DNA from: Tyto alba
Lineage: Eukaryota > Chordata > Aves > Strigiformes > Tytonidae
Direction of reading: 5' to 3'
Length of the DNA stretch: 64,000 nucleotides
NCBI RefSeq assembly: GCF_018691265.1
Contig: NW_024881276.1
Coordinates: 682,001-746,000, forward strand
Shown piece after piece: positions 58,700 through 64,000 of the stretch. Position numbers and translations under genes: made by a program. Below the pieces are notes generated by a model that worked only from the letters and a program-made list of their open reading frames with translations, made no database searches and was not told the DNA's origin. Position 1 is the first letter of the stretch; every line of letters begins with the position of its first letter.

Positions 58700-61600
58700 G
58701 CACCCCGGGAGCCCCATCCTCCTCCCGAGAACTTTCCCAGCAGATGTCACTGTTCCCCCATCAAATAAAACCACTCCCAGGCAGTAAAGAGCCCTTGGAA
58801 AAAGCCACCGCAGGCTATTACTTAAAAATGAAATACACTGCCTCAGAAGAACATTTCCACTTGGGAGTAAGAGTGAGAGCAGTTTATTTTCATAAAGGTG
58901 GCAGGGGATGGAAATTTGCTGTAAACCTGGAGGAGAGCATTCCTGCGGGAGTTGTGCCTGCAGAGCCCCCCCGCCCCACACCGCTGTACCTGGCTCACCG
59001 CTTTAGGGTGGGTGACAGGGGGGGCTGGACACCTCCAAGGGTGGAGGAGGCAAGCTTTAGCTGGTCTCACTGATGTTCCTGCACTGCAGGGTTTAGTAGG
59101 ATTTAATCATGACTAATAATTTAGTGATTTAATCATAATTTTGTGGGATTAAATCATGACTAGCCCTGCCCACACTTTATTTATGCAATATATAGGTCCT
59201 TATGATGTTATATAGAACCGAAAGTCATATTAAATATCGAAGGAGCTGATCATTTTTTCCCTCAGTACATAGATTAGCCATCAGCAATTTGAAACTAGGC
59301 AATTTCTACTAGAAGCAAGTTACATCCTTATTCTCTGTTAGAGATTTTCAGCAATACTCTTCAGTCTGGAGAAAGGCTATAGGAGGGCTTTGTTTTCCAT
59401 GCGGTATGGCAGAGCTGCGCCTGGCACGCACCCGAAGTATCACTGCAGAGATATGCAGATACTACGCGATAAAGAAGTTTCTACACCAGAGTGACAGGCG
59501 AGCAGGAATGCTGCACTGCACGCAGGAGCCGATGGGTGGCCAGGCGCCTTGCTGGCCTAGTGACAGGGATGTAAATGGGGTAATGGGTGCGTCCAACATG
59601 GGACACCAGAAATGTCCACAACTGTATAGTTGCAAATTTCATCCTTGCTGATTTTGCATTTTAAAACAGGTAAGAAAGCGTGCATGAGGAGAAAAGTAAT
59701 CATCTTACTGCTGGGGTATCAGTAGACCGTAATATGCTGACACTGTTAGGGGCGTGCCGTGCAGAGTGGGGAAGGGCAAAGCTGCATGCTACCCTGCTTA
59801 TCTCCGTCCCCTGGCACGCAGAGCCCTCCTGACATTACAAAATGCCTTCAAGAAGGGCTTCTCCACCTGAAAGCATGTTCATTTTTTTCCGTCCTGAAAT
59901 CCTGATTTTTCCTGTCAGCCTAAACCTGGCTTTTCTGTTCACCCCACTGACACACTTGTGCTTTCATAACCACAGCAGGCTCTGGCCAAGAAGTTTAGAC
60001 TCTTTCCCCTGTTGTCCTATGGGAAATCTGATGCTGAATCCCCCCTCTTGATCCGATGGAGCTCCAGACTCAATTATTCGTAGGCATTCACTGTTGTGCC
60101 AGCATTGTCTTTTGGGGTGAGGCGCTCCTCTGCCCTCCGGCAGGCATTTCTAGGAAGGCAATCACATCCCCCTGTGCCTCTCCTCTGTGGGATAAACAAC
60201 CAAGGCTCTCTGGGTCTCCGCTTGTCAGGCTGGCTCCCTATTCTGGCCCTGCTGGCAGCCCCACACGCGATCTGGGTGTTTCGTGCTCCTCCTTGTGAAG
60301 GGGAGTGAGCAGAAGCAGGGTGCTGTGCTGGATGAGGCTTGCTGGCACCCTGCACACCAGTGTTGCCAGCCGTTTTTTTATGCATCTAAGGAGCTCACGA
60401 TGGGAAAGTTTGAGCTGTCGCTGATGTCCGAAAGCAATTCAGACTGAGGGCCATTGCGAAGACGCTGGCGATTGCCCCAAACCTGTTTTCCTTGAGGAAC
60501 CTCACTGGCGATTTCCTCTCAACCTGAGAGCTCTCCTTGTGGAGCCACTTCAGCCTGCTCTCCAAATCAAGATTCATCTACTTGGCATGTCCCGACAGTA
60601 GACACAATTTCTGACACTGTGAAACAGCGAGGAGGGTGTCTGTGTGGAAGATGAGATGTGCAAAACGTACCATGGGTGGGCTGAGCCCATCACTATTTTT
60701 TCCACTGTTCATAAAGCCTCAGTATAGAAGCAATTGGTTTAAGCAAAAGAGTCATTGGGTACCCAAATCCTGTAGAGCCCTTGTTCACGCACAGGGCTGG
60801 GTTCCTGCCGCAGGCTCTGACCTTCCCTCGAACTCATAGAGTGTTCCCATTAACTTCGGTGGGAGTGGGAGGAGGTTGCTAGAGAAAACATTTGAGGCAG
60901 ACTGGTTTGGGGCCAGGGAGGAGATGCCCGTGAGATACTGCTGAGGAGGAAGGAGCAGAAGTGGGTCAGGAGGCCGGGGCTGAGTCCCTGCAAGGTGGCG
61001 GCAGGAGGAGCGGGGCGATGATGCCGGTGGGCTCGGGGTCCAGGGTGACTCCCACTCCACACGTGCCTCTCCGGATGGTGGGACCACTGCCAACACCAGC
61101 TGCAGCCTGTGTGAGCCGCCTCGTGGAACGGCCCAGGGGTGGTAAGGCACTCCCTCATTGCCTGAGTCTTTCCCTGCCTGAAATCAGATTGCCACACTTG
61201 CCACTCCTCAGGTCAGCCCAGAGCCTTTATAAATTCCCCCTCATCAAATACAAAATTTTTGTTCGTCAGAGTTAGAAAAGACATATTCTGTTCCTTCGGT
61301 TTTGCTGTGATGAAAATACACCGCAGCAAATAGATCAGTCCCGGGAGAGCACCTTGTCCGGGAGAGGAATTTATCAGTGTCAGGGGTGTAAATTAGGTGC
61401 AGTGCAGACCTGGAGTAAGAGGAGAGGGGAAGCTCAGCACCTGCACGTCACACCGGTGCAGTGTGTGCTCCTCCAGCAGCACTGGGAAGAGTTGGGCTCC
61501 GCAGAGAGCCTGGACTGTGATTTGTTGTTGGGTGCTGCAGCCCCGGCGGCACCCAAAGTCGAGCACTGCAAACATGGGCATGAGCAATGTCATCAGGTCA

Positions 61601-64000
61601 GGCCTAAGCAGCATCGGACTACAGGCACGTCGTGGGCTTTAGCGCCAAAGTTTAGCGATCTGTAGTGAGATGTGCACATGCGGACACCCAGCTGTGAATC
61701 AGGTGTCCAGGCCCTCTCCCACTCAGTGGAGCTCGAGGGTTTCATTCAGGCTTCTCAGTGCAGGTGTGCGAGGCACCTTCACTGGCAGACGTAGCACGGG
61801 GCCAGCGGGACACCTGCGTCTTTCTGGAGTGGCAGCAGAAGACAGCTCAGGTGGCCCTGGCTGGCGGTGGCACTAACCCCACCCTAGCTCACATTTAGGC
61901 ACTTGGATGGAGGAATCTCACCCACGGTGTAATCAAAACACAGAGAAACCAGGACGCTGCTGCATCTTAAAAAAATGCCGTTTACAGGTGCCTACTTGAT
62001 TAAAGCAGGCGGCGGTGGTTCAGAACGCTGGGAAGTGCTGCAGGCTCTGTTAGTGGGTTAGGCTGGAAGCAGTCTGACAGAGCACGCCTGGGGCTCCTGT
62101 GCACCCTCAGAAGGACCTCAGGGAAAGGTTTGGGGGACTGGGAAATTGCTGTAAAAAAATTGTATCTAAGCTGTTGCTGATGGAAAGCGTGTGCTTTGCT
62201 GAATTATATGACTTCATGAAAAATGCCACCTCTTCACAGCAAAATGCAGATTTTTGCTGTCAAAAGGCACGTTCCAGAAAATGACAACACATCCAGGGTG
62301 CCAGGACTTTTTCACATGGGGCAGCGGGTTGTCCTGTGTCTTGTCTTAGCTGGCTGCTCACACAGTAGCAGAAGCAGAAACAAGAGGCTCCTGGATCAAT
62401 GCTGTCATGAAACACAGGAATAGTCACAGCCAAACTTTCAGAGAAAATCTCATGCTTTGTCTGTTAGTTGAACATTTCCATGGAAATGCCCATCAACTTT
62501 TAAATTTCTTTACGTTCTGATTGAGAGAAGGGGTTGTTTTCTGACCAGCCTTAGGGAGGACCATCCCGGGAGAGGCAAGGGCTCCAGCTCAGGCGTGTTC
62601 AGCGAAGGGCAGGAGCGATGGTGTGTTTCAGATGGCAGCGGTCATTGGCACCCGGCCTCAGTTATGGGGGGGCCTTACGAGCACCAGGCAGAGTGGGAAG
62701 CCCAGAGGTTGGCCGTGCAGGGGAGGCAAGACAGCGTCTTTTCATAGGTGGCTCTAAGCAGAGCTAAAGTGGACTACTGGGGGTAGAAACGGCCTTTGGG
62801 AGGCTTGGAAAAGGGGATGACAGGGTTCGCAAAGCAACTCCCAGTGCGAACATGCACAAAGTTTTTTTTAAACCTATAAATGTGAAGGAGACCGAGAGAA
62901 TCAAGGCAAAGCTACCAAATGAAACAAAAAATGGCCGAACTCCTCCTGCCATTCCTCTGTGGGATCATTCAAAGGATTTCTCTCTTTTTCCTTACCACCT
63001 GTCTTGATGAAATAGCTACGAAGTACAGCTGAGACTACTACCGCCTCAGTCCAGTGGAAATTGCCCAATGTGTTCAGAAGTTGCTAGGAAAAAACGGACA
63101 TACAGGCAAGCGTCTGATCGCTCTAGGCTTGTTTCCTTCAGTGCACAGGCTAATAACAAACCTGTAACACTGACAAGAATAGATGGCCCCTGCCGAGCCT
63201 GCCACTGGACTATGCCATGCCCTGTGGATGCTAAGAAGTCAAACCAGGTCACAGTGGCTCGAGGTGATAGCTTAAAAGTCTTCTTTACAAAGGCTGTAGA
63301 GAGGCAGGGAAAGAGTCAGGGTTCGTTGTTCAGGGTTCATTGTTCAGGGACAGATTGAGAGAATGAATGTCCCTTGCTCTCCTGCTCTGACTGCTGCGTC
63401 ACCGCACAAGAGATGTTTTGGTTGTGTGGTACTCAGCTCTACAAACATGTGAACCTGTAAGTGGACCAAAATAATCAGAAACAGGAGCTTACCTAAAATA
63501 TTTAATAGTGCACAGTGTTGCTAAACTAAAAGTTTGCTTTTTAAAATTTTTGTAGTACTGACACAAAAATCTTGCCCAGCATTTAACACCTGCAGATAGT
63601 AACAGCTGCATAATCTCAGTAATTATGCAAACAACATTCTAATGAAGCAAACTCAATTTAACTTTCCCCCATCCTTTCCCCCAGCTAGAAACTCAGTGCT
63701 AATAAAAAAACCTATCCGTGTTTATTTTAAAAAGGAGATATGTTGGCAGCACCATTTAAACCAAATGAAGAAAACAGGACTGAAGATATGGCTCCGCCGA
63801 TTTAATGGCCTTACACCCTTCCTTGGTGCTATTAGAGGACTGTGCAGTAACATTCTGGGCTGACTTACTAAAAATGAGGGATTTGTTAGTTTTTTTTCCA
63901 TTCAGGGGAATCCACACTCACGCAGATCTTCCCCGCTCCACATGAAGAATTTTATTTCAAACTACAAAAGCTGGTTAATTCAATGCATGGCAGTAGAAAA
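58700..64000. other. stretch with no recognised gene
   Basis: If the 57-kb exon is real, this is its first intron; otherwise it is intergenic. Seen here: a degenerate AT-rich duplication at 59100-59160 ('ggatttaatcatgacta' twice) and a 14-bp tandem pair at 63317-63344. Open frames up to 121 codons have no recognisable content. Confidence 0.4.
63317..63344. repeat. 14-bp tandem duplication
   Basis: Two adjacent copies of cagggttcRttgtt, differing at one base (g/a). Confidence 0.85.

Noticed and set aside
57659..58981. A 440-codon minus-strand open frame
   Set aside because: It is created by the GATGCAGGG minisatellite, which has no stop codon on that strand. The translation is only HPLHP/CIPASP-type repetition.

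Overview
The window looks like nuclear DNA from a bird. It carries several decayed CR1 (chicken repeat 1) non-LTR retrotransposon pieces with the typical avian 3' tail and reverse-transcriptase region, one LTR of a familiar avian endogenous-retrovirus type, AT-rich non-repetitive introns or intergenic DNA, and two sharp CpG islands. There is no operon structure, no tRNA or rRNA gene, no CRISPR, and no protein gene that can be read end to end or named with confidence.

Layout. (1) Positions 1-23,580: AT-rich DNA with poly-A/T tracts. I read it as introns of a gene on the minus strand. Six short open stretches carry splice-like borders on that strand (22608-22679, 14431-14498, 10896-11032, 8395-8446, 6372-6425, 2874-2918). 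The 137-base one at 10896-11032 is the strongest. CR1 pieces lie at 14.6, 18.4-19.2 and 19.3-19.7 kb and a tRNA-derived SINE relic at 2.0 kb. (2) 23,580-25,560: a strong CpG-island promoter with GC boxes, a CCAAT box, two YY1-type elements, an ETS site, three CACGTG E-boxes and four long G-runs. It holds two possible minus-strand first exons. (3) 25,560-52,390: mostly unannotatable DNA, with an old CR1 piece at 26.5-27.3 kb, a possible two-exon small ORF at 32.5-33.0 kb, a 305-codon open frame at 38.7-39.6 kb and a homeodomain-site-rich block near 43 kb. (4) 52,396-52,860: 93 uninterrupted TTCCC units (AAGGG on the other strand). (5) 53.5-54.6 kb: an ERV LTR with recognisable U3 promoter and polyadenylation signals. 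(6) 56.6-57.1 kb: a second, smaller CpG island with a possible plus-strand first coding exon ending in a strong splice donor. (7) 57.8-58.7 kb: a GATGCAGGG-based minisatellite. (8) 58.7-64 kb: nothing recognised.

How it fits together: the 24-kb island probably starts a gene running leftwards out of the window, and the 57-kb island may start another running rightwards. The DNA between them is intergenic and rich in simple repeats. I could not name either gene. All exon calls rest on splice-site reading by eye and need RNA or comparative data.
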